Below are positions 17,651 to 25,358 of a stretch of 64,000 bases of DNA, piece after piece. The notes beneath the pieces are model-generated. The model did not search any database. It was not told the DNA's origin and saw only the letters and a list, made by a program, of their open reading frames with translations. The stretch's first letter is position 1. Every line of letters starts with the position of its first letter. The stretch comes from Massilia arenae (GTDB lineage: Bacteria; Pseudomonadota; Gammaproteobacteria; Burkholderiales; Burkholderiaceae_D): NCBI RefSeq assembly GCF_008014745.1, contig NZ_VPFD01000016.1, forward strand, positions 165,082 through 229,081, written 5' to 3'. Made by a program: the position numbers and the translations under genes.

Positions 17651-18589
17651 CTACTGCGCCAGCTTGCGTTGGCGCTCCTCGCGCGGCGTATTCCCAAACA
17701 GCGCGCCAAATGCCGTCGAGAAATGCGAGCCGGAGGAAAAGCCGCACATCAACCCCACCTGCACGATCGAGTGATTGGTGTCGAGCAGCAATTGGCGCGC
17801 ACGGCGCAGGCGCAGTTCGAGGTAGTAGCGCGACGGCAGGCTGCCCAGGTATTGCTTGAACAGGCGTTCCAGCTGGCGCCGCGAGATGCCGGCCAGCTGG
17901 GCGATCTCGTCGGTCGAGAGCGGCTCTTCGATATTCGCCTCCATCAGCGCCACCGCCTCGGACAGCTTGGGCTGCAGGGCGCCGAAGCGGGCCTGCAGCG
18001 CCACCCGCTGGCGCTCGTCCGGACCGCGCACGCGGTCGATGCACAGGGTTTCCTTCACTTGCGCCTGGACCGTGGCGCCAAACAGCAGCTCGACCAGCCG
18101 CAGGGCGAAGTCGATGCTGGCCGCGCCGCCGCAGCATGTGAGGCGGTTGGCGTCGACCTCGTACAAATGGGGGGTGAGCAGGGCCTGCTCGGCCTGGGCG
18201 TTCACGTCCGGATACAGGGCCCAGGGCAAGGCGGTGCGCACGCCATGCAGGACGCCGGCGTCGGCCAGCCACAGCACGCCGGCCCCCACCCCGCCCCAGT
18301 ACGGCGCGGCGCGGCAACGCTCGATCAGCGCGCGCAGGTTGGCCGGCCGCAGGGCGGCCTCGGCCTCATCGGCCACCAGCAGCACCAGGTGCCAGTGGCG
18401 CCCGGGATCGCTCATGAATTTGTCGGGGCCGCGCACGTCGACGTGCAGGCGGTCCGGCCCCAGCACCTTGGCCGCCAGGCGCAGCGGCTGATACAGCCCG
18501 GACCAGGTTAGCGCATCGGGCTCGCCGGCGTTCACCAGCAGGATGCGCAGCGGGCGCTCCTGCGCCAGCAGGGACAGGTCAGGCTGCAT
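17651..18589 (-). CDS. argR: AraC-family regulator, ArgR-like (arginine-responsive)
   Basis: A 312-residue regulator with an N-terminal DJ-1/PfpI-like amidotransferase-fold domain (RILLVNAGEPDALTW, LVLLVADEAEA) and a C-terminal AraC double helix-turn-helix from about residue 215. The latter includes LSTDEIAQLAGISRRQLERLF and VGLMCGFSSGSHFSTAFGALFG. This architecture is that of GlxA and of Pseudomonas ArgR, the arginine-sensing activator of aru genes and of NAD-GDH. Its position directly upstream of, and co-oriented with, the ast operon, plus the matching operator before astC, makes ArgR the best assignment. The functional name is inferred, not proven. Confidence 0.8.
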   Translation of the reverse strand: MQPDLSLLAQERPLRILLVNAGEPDALTWSGLYQPLRLAAKVLGPDRLHVDVRGPDKFMSDPGRHWHLVLLVADEAEAALRPANLRALIERCRAAPYWGGVGAGVLWLADAGVLHGVRTALPWALYPDVNAQAEQALLTPHLYEVDANRLTCCGGAASIDFALRLVELLFGATVQAQVKETLCIDRVRGPDERQRVALQARFGALQPKLSEAVALMEANIEEPLSTDEIAQLAGISRRQLERLFKQYLGSLPSRYYLELRLRRARQLLLDTNHSIVQVGLMCGFSSGSHFSTAFGALFGNTPREERQRKLAQ

Positions 18590-18751
18590 CGCGGCGGGTG
18601 AGGGATGCCATGGCTGCAGAAGGGGACGCGCGACGGACGTGATGAAAGGACATGGTCGTCTATCATACCGGAGTTCAATCGGCGCGTTTCGCGCCAGCCA
18701 TGCCTCCGGCAGAATCTTGCGTGGCGGGCAACGTAAGGCGCGGCGGACGGC

Positions 18752-18766
18752 TATAATCCCCGCCCA
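18752..18766 (+). promoter_or_regulatory. TATAAT box abutting the MarR start codon
   Basis: TATAAT (18752-18757) ends 8 bases before the ATG at 18766. Transcription would start 1-3 bases before the start codon, and no Shine-Dalgarno sequence is present. A clear -35 hexamer is not visible. Confidence 0.5.
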
Positions 18767-19272
18767 TGGGGGAACGATATCTAAAAAGCGTCCGGCTGCT
18801 GGCCGAGTGCATGCAGGGCTTCGAGCGCGTCTCGGGCGATGCGGTGCGCCAGAACGGGTTGACGCATGCGCAGTTCGATATCATCGCCACGCTGGGCAAT
18901 ACCACCGGCATGAGCTACAAGGAACTGGGCGAACGTACCCTGATCACCAAGGGCACCCTGACCGGCGTCATCGAACGCCTGGAACAAAAAGGCCTGGTGC
19001 TGCGCGAGCGCAGCTGCGACGACAAGCGATCGTTCTTCGTGCGCCTGACGCCTGCCGGCGATCAAGTGTTCTGCGATGTGTTCCCGAAAGTGATTGCACG
19101 TGGAAAAGAATTATTCACCGCCTACAGCGATGCCGACTTCGCCGTGCTCGAAGACGCGCTCGGCCTGCTGCGCGAGCGCATCCGCGCCAATGGCGCCTGC
19201 GCCCGGCATGACGGCAGCGACGATGGCGACCGCCCCACTCCCTCCCTATTCCACCTGAAGGAAACGCCTTGA
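18766..19272 (+). CDS. MarR-family transcriptional regulator
   Basis: A 168-residue winged-helix regulator. N-terminal dimer helix, then LTHAQFDIIATLGNTTGMSYKELGERTLITKGTLTG as the helix-turn-helix and DDKRSFFVRLTPAG as the wing with the D-x-R motif. The C-terminal tail after residue 145 is low-complexity. The ATG lies right after a TATAAT box without a ribosome site, so the message is probably leaderless. The stop codon overlaps the TTG start of the next gene. Ligand and targets unknown; the neighbouring small gene is the likeliest partner. Confidence 0.85.
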   Translation: MGERYLKSVRLLAECMQGFERVSGDAVRQNGLTHAQFDIIATLGNTTGMSYKELGERTLITKGTLTGVIERLEQKGLVLRERSCDDKRSFFVRLTPAGDQVFCDVFPKVIARGKELFTAYSDADFAVLEDALGLLRERIRANGACARHDGSDDGDRPTPSLFHLKETP

Positions 19273-19550
19273 AAACCTCTCTTATCGACGGCAAGAAGCC
19301 ACCCCATTTCGACAAGCACATCATCGGCAACATCCTGCTCGACGTCGCTCCACTGGAAGAAGTGCGCGATGAACCGATGCTGATCGGCGTGCGCAACGAA
19401 GCCGGCGAGATCTATCGCCTCATCGGCGCCGCCAAACTTAACAGCTACATGAACGCGGTCGAGGAACTGCTCGATCTCGGCCTGGTCGACGAGCTCGAAA
19501 ACCTCGAAGAACAGAAGGAAGGCTGCGACGCCATCTTCAGCGAAGAGTAA
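19269..19550 (+). CDS. Small conserved-looking protein of unknown function
   Basis: Ninety-three residues starting at TTG (19269), with AAGGA 7 bases upstream inside the MarR gene and a 4-base overlap (TTGA), so translation is coupled. The product is soluble and acidic: HIIGNILLDVAPLEEVRDEPMLIG, IYRLIGAAKLNSYMNAVEELLDLGLVDEL and an acidic C-terminus ending in FSEE. I do not recognise a domain. The alternating helices and acidic tail would fit a small regulatory or DNA-mimic-like protein, but that is speculation. Confidence 0.75.
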   Translation: MKTSLIDGKKPPHFDKHIIGNILLDVAPLEEVRDEPMLIGVRNEAGEIYRLIGAAKLNSYMNAVEELLDLGLVDELENLEEQKEGCDAIFSEE

Positions 19551-19626
19551 GAGCCCGGAGGCCGCAGCGCCATTGAAATCGATACCACAGGGCAATATTT
19601 TTACAAGCAGGGTGTTGTGTTAGGGG

Positions 19627-19639
19627 TATAATTTTTTCA
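19627..19639 (+). promoter_or_regulatory. TATAAT box at leaderless distance from HDOD gene
   Basis: TATAAT at 19627-19632 is followed by TTTTTC and then the ATG at 19639, which is the expected transcription start point. There is no Shine-Dalgarno sequence; only T residues lie between. Confidence 0.6.
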
Positions 19640-20472
19640 TGGACCAAGTCTCCGCACTCGACAGCATCGCCGCCGAAGCCAGCCGCGGCGAACTTGCCTT
19701 CCCCACCAGCGTCTCCGCCTCGCTGACCCTGCAGCGGGCGCTAGGCGAACCCGACTGCCATATCGACGCCGCCGCCCGCCTGGTGCAGGCCGAGCCGCTG
19801 CTGGCGGCGCGCACGGTCGCGATCGCCAACTCGGTGGCCTATAACCGCAGCGGCAACGACGTCACCAATGTGCGCGCGGCGGTCCAGCGCGTGGGCTTTC
19901 GCACCCTGGGCGCCCTGGCGACCTCGGTCATCGTGCGCCAGCTGGCCAGCGAAATCCGCGACCCGGGCCTGCGCCACAAGGCCGACCAGCTGTGGGCCCA
20001 CTCGGCCCACGTGGCCGCGCTGGCCCAGGTGATCGCGCGCCGCGTGTCCTTCGTCGATCCCGAAACAGCGCTGTTCGCTGGCATCGTGCACGAGGTCGGC
20101 GGCTTCTACCTGCTGTCGCGCGCCGAAGCCCTGCCCGGCCTGCTGGACGACAATCTCGATGCCTGGCTCGACCATGGCGAAGCGGCCATCGGCCGCGGCG
20201 TGCTGCACAAGCTGGGCGTCCCAGCCCCGGTGATGGACGCGATCGAGGCGCTGTGGGTTGGCATGCGCGCGCTGCCGCCCGAAACCCTGGGCGACACCCT
20301 GCTGCTGGCCAATGACCTGGCGCCCTTGCCATCACCCCTGTTCGCGCCGCCCGGCGCCACTACCCATGCCGCAGCGGCCACCATCGACTTCGTGTTCGGC
20401 GAAGGCACGCTCAAGGGCGTGCTGGAAGAATCGGGCGAGGAAGTGAAGAGCCTGACGTCGGCCCTGATGTAA
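19639..20472 (+). CDS. HDOD-domain signalling protein
   Basis: A 277-residue protein consisting of one HDOD domain (an HD-related, non-hydrolytic signalling output domain). Visible features are ARLVQAEPLLAARTVAIANSVAYNR, VRAAVQRVGFRTLGALATSV and LFAGIVHEVGGFYLL, where the HD dyad reads HE, as usual for non-enzymatic HDOD proteins. No receiver or GGDEF domain is attached. The ATG is the only start candidate and lies at the predicted transcription start, so it should be leaderless. It is followed tail-to-tail by small RNA copy 1. Confidence 0.85.
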   Translation: MDQVSALDSIAAEASRGELAFPTSVSASLTLQRALGEPDCHIDAAARLVQAEPLLAARTVAIANSVAYNRSGNDVTNVRAAVQRVGFRTLGALATSVIVRQLASEIRDPGLRHKADQLWAHSAHVAALAQVIARRVSFVDPETALFAGIVHEVGGFYLLSRAEALPGLLDDNLDAWLDHGEAAIGRGVLHKLGVPAPVMDAIEALWVGMRALPPETLGDTLLLANDLAPLPSPLFAPPGATTHAAAATIDFVFGEGTLKGVLEESGEEVKSLTSALM

Positions 20473-20481
20473 GCATCCCAC

Positions 20482-20546
20482 AAAAAAAAACGCCCGCTCG
20501 GTAAGGAGCGGGCCAAGTCCAAAACTAGGGATGTCCTGAAAGAGAC
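20482..20546 (-). ncRNA. ~65-nt small RNA, family copy 1
   Basis: Minus-strand transcript predicted from 20546 down to about 20482. The first 32 bases (20546-20515, beginning GTCTCTTTCAGGACATCCC) are identical in all three copies in this window. Then comes a GC-rich hairpin (GCCCGCTC/GAGCGGGC) and a T-run, an intrinsic terminator. There is no start codon or open frame. The pyrimidine-rich GUCUCUUUC 5' end could pair with purine-rich ribosome-binding sites. I cannot name the family; Rfam's betaproteobacterial toxic sRNA family is a possibility to test. Confidence 0.7.
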
Positions 20547-20552
20547 AGCTTC

Positions 20553-20596
20553 ATCTTATGCTCTCGGCGTAGCGCACTCCGTACGTTCACGCACAC
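20553..20596 (-). promoter_or_regulatory. Promoter of small RNA copy 1
   Basis: Minus strand: a -10 box TAAGAT (20558-20553) and an upstream palindrome GTGTG-N6-CGTAC (20596-20581) centred 42.5 bases upstream of the predicted start. The -35 position reads CGGAGT, not a sigma-70 hexamer. Spacing is identical in the other two copies. Confidence 0.55.
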
Positions 20597-20740
20597 TGGC
20601 CATCACTCTTTTCGCTTCTCCTGTTCCGGGCCATTGCCGGCCCAGCCGTGCATTTCCCATCCTCGCTTTCTGCTAAGGTCGTTCTGCCAGGACGCGACTG
20701 CAGAGCGCGTCCGGCGCAATCACGCTCTGGAGGACATCCC

Positions 20741-21538
20741 ATGAAAATCAGCCTGAACGACCAGGTGGCGCTCGTGACCGGCGGCGACTCCGGCATCGGC
20801 CGCGCGATCAGCATCGCCTTCGCCGCGGCCGGCGCCAAGGTGGTGGTCAACTACAACAGCAGCAAAGAGAAGGCGGACGAGGTCGTGCAAGCGATCGAGC
20901 AGGCCGGCGGCCACGCGCTCGCGGTCCAGTGTGACGTGTCCAGCGAAGACGACGTCGCGCGCCTGTTCGACGCCACCGACAAGGCTTTCGGCGGCCTCGA
21001 CATCCTGGTCGCCAATGCCGGCATGCAAAAGGATGCCGGCATCGCCGAGATGTCGCTGGATGACTGGAAAGCCGTGCTCGACGTCAACCTGACCGGCCAG
21101 TTCCTGTGCGCTCGCGCCGCAGTGAAGCGCTTTCGCCAACAGGGCAACCGCGGCCGCATGCGCGCCAACGGCGTCATCCTATGCATGAGCTCGGTCCACG
21201 AAACCATCCCCTGGGCCGGCCACGTCAACTATGCCGCGTCGAAGGGCGGCATCGGCATGTTCATGCGCTCGCTGGCCCAGGAAGTCGCGCAGGAGCGCAT
21301 CCGCGTCAACGGCATCGCCCCCGGCGCCATCCGCACCCCGATCAACGAAGACGCCACCGAAGGCGAGGCGGGCAAGAAGTTGCTTGAGCTGATTCCGTAT
21401 AAACGCATCGGCGAGACCGACGACGTGGCCAACCTAGCGCTGTTCATGGCGTCCGACCTGGCCGACTACATGACCGGCACCACGGTCTATGTCGACGGCG
21501 GCATGTCGCTCTACCCAGGATTTGAAGACAATGGCTGA
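20741..21538 (+). CDS. SDR-family oxidoreductase, glucose 1-dehydrogenase-like
   Basis: A 265-residue classical short-chain dehydrogenase. Cofactor motif TGGDSGIG at residues 14-21, NAG at about 91, catalytic Ser in CMSSVHE and Tyr-Lys in YAASKGG, and IPYKRIGETDDVANLALFMASD near the C-terminus, as in glucose 1-dehydrogenases. GGAGG lies 7 bases before ATG; a longer in-frame start is not supported. It overlaps the following GH15 gene by 8 bases. The pairing with a glucose-releasing hydrolase favours a sugar dehydrogenase, but the substrate is inferred. Confidence 0.85.
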   Translation: MKISLNDQVALVTGGDSGIGRAISIAFAAAGAKVVVNYNSSKEKADEVVQAIEQAGGHALAVQCDVSSEDDVARLFDATDKAFGGLDILVANAGMQKDAGIAEMSLDDWKAVLDVNLTGQFLCARAAVKRFRQQGNRGRMRANGVILCMSSVHETIPWAGHVNYAASKGGIGMFMRSLAQEVAQERIRVNGIAPGAIRTPINEDATEGEAGKKLLELIPYKRIGETDDVANLALFMASDLADYMTGTTVYVDGGMSLYPGFEDNG

Positions 21539-23351
21539 ACCAAACGCAACCCGCCCACCGCGCCCGATCGGCGACCACGGCGCCATTGGCAATATGGCCA
21601 CGATCGCCCTCGTGGCGCTCGATGGCGCCATCGACTTCTTGTGCTGGCCCGACTTCGACAGTCCCAGCATCTTCGCCGCCCTGCTCGACCCCGAACAGGG
21701 CGGCCACTTCACCATCGCACCCGAGGACGGGGACATGCGCGTGGTGCAGACCTATGTACCCGACACCAATGTGCTGCTCACGCAGTGGATGGGCGAAACG
21801 GCCAACGTCGAGATCATCGATTTCATGGTCGGTCCCGAGGAACTCGGCCATGGTCCGGTGCGCCTGGTGCGCCGGGTGCGGGTCAGCAGCGGCGAGGCCC
21901 GCATCCGGATCGACTGCCAGCCGCGCTTCGACTATGCCCGCCAGCAGCCCGAAGTGACGGTGGGGCAGGACCACGCGCTGTTCGCGGCTCCCAACGCCCC
22001 GCGCCTGCGCCTGTCGGCGCCGGTGGAATTCGTGGCGACCGACGGCGGCGCCAGCGCTTCGGTCTTGCTGCACGATGGCGACGTGATGGATTTCGTGCTC
22101 GACGAGGATGGCGACTCGCGCCTCGATGCCGGCGCGCGCGACGCCCTGCTGGCCGAAGTCGTGCGGCGCTGGCAGGACTGGACCAGTCGCTCGACCTACA
22201 AGGGCCGCTGGCGCGAGGCGGTCAACCGCTCGGCGCTGGTGCTCAAGCTGATGACCTCGTGCCGCCACGGCTCGATGGTCGCGGCCGCGACCTTCGGCCT
22301 GCCCGAGGTATTGGGCGGTGAGCGCAACTGGGACTACCGCGCGACCTGGATCCGCGATGCCTCGTTCACCGTGTATGCGCTGATGCGGCTCGGCTACACC
22401 GACGAGGCCAAGGCGTTCACCCGCTGGGCGGCCGAACGGCCGAAGCACGACTCGACCGAGAGCCACCTGCGCATCATGTATGCGCTCGACGGCAGCCAGA
22501 TCGGCGAGGAAATCGAACTCGACCACATGGCCGGGTATGCCGGTTCCAGGCCGGTACGCATCGGCAATGCCGCCGCGACCCAGCTCCAGCTCGACATCTT
22601 CGGCGCCCTGCTCGACGCCATCTACCTGAGCAACAAGTATGGCGAGGCGATTTCGCATGCCGACTGGGTGGGCGTGTGCGAGGTGGTCAACTATGTCTGC
22701 GACAACTGGCAGCGGCCCGACATCGGCATCTGGGAAGGCCGCGAGGAGCCGCGCGAACACCTGCATTCCCAGCTCATGTGCTGGGTGGCGGTCGACCGCG
22801 CGGTGCGCCTGGCCAGCAAGCGCTCGCTGCGGGCGCCATTCGAGCGATGGATCGCGGCGCGCAACGATATCTCCCGCTATATCTGGGACACGTTCTGGAA
22901 CGAAGATCTCGGCCACTTCGTGCGCAGCAAGGGTTCGCGCGACCTGGACGGCGCGCTCCTGATGATGCCGCTGGTACGCTTCGTCGGCTCGACCGATCCG
23001 CAATGGCTGGCCACGCTGGACGCGATCGGGGAGCAGCTCGGCGACGATGCGCTGGTGCTGCGCTACGACCGCGACGACGGCCTCGAGGGCCAGGAAGGCG
23101 CGTTCGCGGCCTGCTCCTTCTGGTACGTCGAATGCCTGGCGCGCGCCGGCCGCATCGACCAGGCCCGCAACAATATGGAAAAGCTGCTCGCCTACGGCAA
23201 CCATGTCCACCTGTATGCGGAAGAATTTACCAGCAAGGCCGAGCTGCTCGGCAACTTCCCGCAGGCCTTTACGCACCTGGCCCTGATCAGCGCCGCGACC
23301 TATCTCGATGCTGCGCTCGACGGCAAGATCAAGCATCCGTGGCAGCTATAG
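21531..23351 (+). CDS. Glycoside hydrolase family 15 protein (glucoamylase/trehalase-like)
   Basis: A 606-residue cytoplasmic protein, no signal peptide. The N-terminal beta-sandwich domain begins IGDHGAIGNMATIALVALDGAIDFLCWP, the standard GH15 opening. The (alpha/alpha)6 catalytic barrel has NWDYRATWIRDASFTVYALMRLG, with catalytic-site residues in the D-YR-WIRD signature, and EGQEGAFAACSFWYVECL later. Family members hydrolyse alpha-glucans or, in actinobacteria, trehalose. Start ATG overlaps the SDR stop. Together the two could convert a glucoside to gluconolactone. Confidence 0.88.
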   Translation: MAEPNATRPPRPIGDHGAIGNMATIALVALDGAIDFLCWPDFDSPSIFAALLDPEQGGHFTIAPEDGDMRVVQTYVPDTNVLLTQWMGETANVEIIDFMVGPEELGHGPVRLVRRVRVSSGEARIRIDCQPRFDYARQQPEVTVGQDHALFAAPNAPRLRLSAPVEFVATDGGASASVLLHDGDVMDFVLDEDGDSRLDAGARDALLAEVVRRWQDWTSRSTYKGRWREAVNRSALVLKLMTSCRHGSMVAAATFGLPEVLGGERNWDYRATWIRDASFTVYALMRLGYTDEAKAFTRWAAERPKHDSTESHLRIMYALDGSQIGEEIELDHMAGYAGSRPVRIGNAAATQLQLDIFGALLDAIYLSNKYGEAISHADWVGVCEVVNYVCDNWQRPDIGIWEGREEPREHLHSQLMCWVAVDRAVRLASKRSLRAPFERWIAARNDISRYIWDTFWNEDLGHFVRSKGSRDLDGALLMMPLVRFVGSTDPQWLATLDAIGEQLGDDALVLRYDRDDGLEGQEGAFAACSFWYVECLARAGRIDQARNNMEKLLAYGNHVHLYAEEFTSKAELLGNFPQAFTHLALISAATYLDAALDGKIKHPWQL

Positions 23352-23367
23352 AAACCGCGGATAAAAA

Positions 23368-24437
23368 GGCGCTGTCATCGTTACCTGTTGATGACCCCGA
23401 ATGCAATACGCAGCAATTGCTCGACAGAAGTGACTCGGCCGCCATCGAGCGCCCACTGCCAGCCCAGATAGTTTGGGAGCCAGCGCGACGCCACGCCATG
23501 GAAGCGCGCCAGCCATTCCTTGAATCGGCGGTGATAGGCATTGACGTTTTGAACGTGGATGGCGCCCTCGGCGCCGTTGCGGACGCGTTCGCCGGCACTA
23601 AGATTGACGGCCTGGTGGGCGATGTCATGGGCACGGGCGAAGGCGGGATAGGCGGCGTTGGCGTCGGTGACCAGCAGTGCCTGGGGATCGAGTTTTGGCA
23701 GCAAGTGCTTGACCAGCTGGGTCACTTTCAAGGGACCGCGTCCGGTGACGGCGTCGATGGTCTGGCCGCCGCGGTCGCGCGCCACCAGGATGCAGTCGAG
23801 ATGATGCGAGATACCACGCAGGGCGGCCCTGCCGCCACGCTTGCGCGGCCGGCGATCGAGCTTGCGCGAACCTTTTTGCGATTCGAGCAGGAACATCTCA
23901 TCGGCCTCGACGATGCCTAGCAGACGTTCAGGCCGGTCGTCCTTCACCCGGTCGAGAAAGCGGTGACGCCAGCGAAAGGGCGTGTTGGAGTGCACGCCGA
24001 GCCGCTTAGCTGCAGAGCGGACCGTGCGGGAATCGAGGACCGTGTCCAGATAATCGAGCCACTTGCCCTTGTGCCTGAGCCGCGCTAGTGGCGTACCGGT
24101 CAGGTCATTGAAAGTGCGGCCGCATGCGCAACAGCGAAAGCGTTGCAGGTCGTTAGCGTGACCATGCCGGTGGCAACGCTCGCAGCCGCAATCCGGGCAG
24201 CACCGCCCCTTTGACCGGATCTCGCCGATGAGAGCAACCACCCGGTCGAGCCCGGCAGCTGGATGCAGGGCGGCGAGCACCTGCTGACGCTGCGGCTGGT
24301 TCAGTTGAGGCAGCTGGGCGAACAGCTTCTCAAACTTCGGCGCTTTCATCGTGCGCTCCCGATCGATGACGACCAGGATTGGACCGCGGGTCAGCTCAGC
24401 AGTTCAATGCTCATCCATATCTAACGATGACAGCGCC
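23368..24437. mobile_element. IS1595-family insertion sequence, intact
   Basis: A 1070-base element bounded by perfect 16-base terminal inverted repeats GGCGCTGTCATCGTTA (23368-23383) and its complement (24422-24437). One transposase gene fills it. The flanks share only TAAAAA (23362-23367 and 24438-24443); a clean 8-base target duplication usual for the family is not seen, because the target is an A-tract. It inserted between the GH15 gene and small RNA copy 2, immediately against that RNA's terminator tract. Confidence 0.9.
23381..24349 (-). CDS. IS1595-family transposase (ISXO2-like)
   Basis: A 322-residue DDE-type transposase, apparently full length and unbroken. N-terminal zinc ribbon with Cys pairs CPDCGC and CCACGRTF (residues about 51-76), then a helix-turn-helix (SAAKRLGVHSNTPFRWRHRF) and the ISXO2-like catalytic domain: GIVEADEMFLLES, LLVTDANAAYPAFA and HVQNVNAYHRRFKEWL. 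The C-terminal stop is near the left inverted repeat. It is transcribed opposite to the flanking genes. Confidence 0.95.
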   Translation of the reverse strand: MKAPKFEKLFAQLPQLNQPQRQQVLAALHPAAGLDRVVALIGEIRSKGRCCPDCGCERCHRHGHANDLQRFRCCACGRTFNDLTGTPLARLRHKGKWLDYLDTVLDSRTVRSAAKRLGVHSNTPFRWRHRFLDRVKDDRPERLLGIVEADEMFLLESQKGSRKLDRRPRKRGGRAALRGISHHLDCILVARDRGGQTIDAVTGRGPLKVTQLVKHLLPKLDPQALLVTDANAAYPAFARAHDIAHQAVNLSAGERVRNGAEGAIHVQNVNAYHRRFKEWLARFHGVASRWLPNYLGWQWALDGGRVTSVEQLLRIAFGVINR

Positions 24438-24438
24438 T

Positions 24439-24503
24439 AAAAAAAACCCGCTCCGTTGCCGGGGCGGGCTGAAGTCCAAAACTAGGGATGTCCTGAAAGA
24501 GAC
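24439..24503 (-). ncRNA. ~65-nt small RNA, family copy 2
   Basis: Minus-strand transcript from about 24503 to 24439. The 32-base core (24503-24472) is identical to copies 1 and 3. The terminator hairpin CCCGCCCCG/CGGAGCGGG has one C-A mismatch, so it may be slightly weaker, followed by a T-run. The IS1595 element ends 2 bases from the T-run, leaving the RNA and promoter intact. Confidence 0.7.
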
Positions 24504-24509
24504 GAGTCC

Positions 24510-24553
24510 ATCTTACTTTTGGCCGGGCAGACGCTCGGTGCGCTGATTCACAC
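24510..24553 (-). promoter_or_regulatory. Promoter of small RNA copy 2
   Basis: Minus strand: TAAGAT -10 (24515-24510) and palindrome GTGTG-N6-CGCAC (24553-24538), again centred 42.5 bases upstream of the predicted start. The palindrome ends 2 bases from the -35 box of the divergent GST promoter, so one protein could influence both. Confidence 0.55.
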
Positions 24554-24555
24554 TT

Positions 24556-24611
24556 TGACATGATTTTTTAACATGTCTATCATCGGCAATTATTTCGACT
24601 AGCGAAATAAT
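24556..24611 (+). promoter_or_regulatory. GST operon promoter with two palindromic operators
   Basis: TTGACA (24556-24561), 16 bases, TATCAT (24578-24583). The core is overlapped by GACATG-N9-CATGTC (24557-24577). A second perfect palindrome, ATTATTTCG-N5-CGAAATAAT (24589-24611), lies exactly at the expected transcription start, the usual place for a repressor. No regulator gene for it is in the window. Confidence 0.65.
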
Positions 24612-24711
24612 CATGTGCCAACAGAGTCATTCCCATCAAATCCATTTGATCCCACACTGCTTCCATGGGTCGCGATTGACGCGCTCCATCAACCAACCAG
24701 GGATCAAGAAC

Positions 24712-25329
24712 ATGAAAATCCATCACCACCCGCTGTCCGGCCATTCCCACCGCGTCGTCCTGTTCGCTTCGCTCCTCGGCGTGCAGCATGAGCTGGTCGA
24801 AGTCGATCTCAAGGCCGGCGCCCACAAGAAGCCCGCCTTTCTCGCGCTGAACCCGTTTGGCCAGGTGCCGGTGCTGGAAGACGATGGCACGGTGATTGCC
24901 GATTCGAACGCCATCCTGGTCTATCTCGCTACCAAGGCCGGCCGTCACGACTGGCTCCCCGTGGACGCGGCCGGCGCCGCGGCTGTCCAGCGCTGGCTGT
25001 CGGTGGCTGCCGGCGAAGTCGCCAACGGTCCGGCGGCGGCGCGCCTGATCACCGTGTTCGGCGCCAAGTACCGTGCCGACGAAGTCATCGCCCGCGCCCA
25101 CGCCCTGCTCGCCCGGCTCGAAAGCCACCTGGCCGGCGGCGACTGGCTGGCCGCCGACCATCCGACCATCGCCGACGTCGCGCTCTATAGCTATCTTGCG
25201 CGCGCGCCAGAAGGCAATGTCGACCTGTCCGGCTATCCCGCCGTGCAGGCCTTCCTGCGCCGCATCGAGGCCTTGCCGGGCTTCGTTCCATTCGTCCAGA
25301 CGCCGGTCGGCCTGGCTGCCGCCGCGTAA
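24712..25329 (+). CDS. Glutathione S-transferase
   Basis: A 205-residue soluble GST. The N-terminal thioredoxin-fold domain reads [23 protein letters not shown], then [28 protein letters not shown], with the cis-Pro and Asp-Ser glutathione-binding turn. The C-terminal all-helical domain includes [18 protein letters not shown] (N-capping motif). The start is the ATG of the conserved N-terminus; only a weak AGGG ribosome site lies 10 bases upstream. It is probably co-transcribed with the oxidoreductase 29 bases downstream. The electrophile substrate is unknown. Confidence 0.92.
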   Translation: MKIHHHPLSGHSHRVVLFASLLGVQHELVEVDLKAGAHKKPAFLALNPFGQVPVLEDDGTVIADSNAILVYLATKAGRHDWLPVDAAGAAAVQRWLSVAAGEVANGPAAARLITVFGAKYRADEVIARAHALLARLESHLAGGDWLAADHPTIADVALYSYLARAPEGNVDLSGYPAVQAFLRRIEALPGFVPFVQTPVGLAAAA

Positions 25330-25358
25330 CGACGGCCCACGCAATTAGAGGAGACGAC

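Noticed and set aside
20482..20546. Plus-strand reading of the three-copy element
   Set aside because: On plus the A-run precedes the hairpin and no T-run follows, and the -10 boxes lie on the wrong side. The minus strand gives promoter, core and terminator in order.
23360..24445. Exact 8-base target duplication around the IS
   Set aside because: Flanks are GATAAAAA and TAAAAAAA; only TAAAAA matches and both are A-tracts, so a duplication is not proven.
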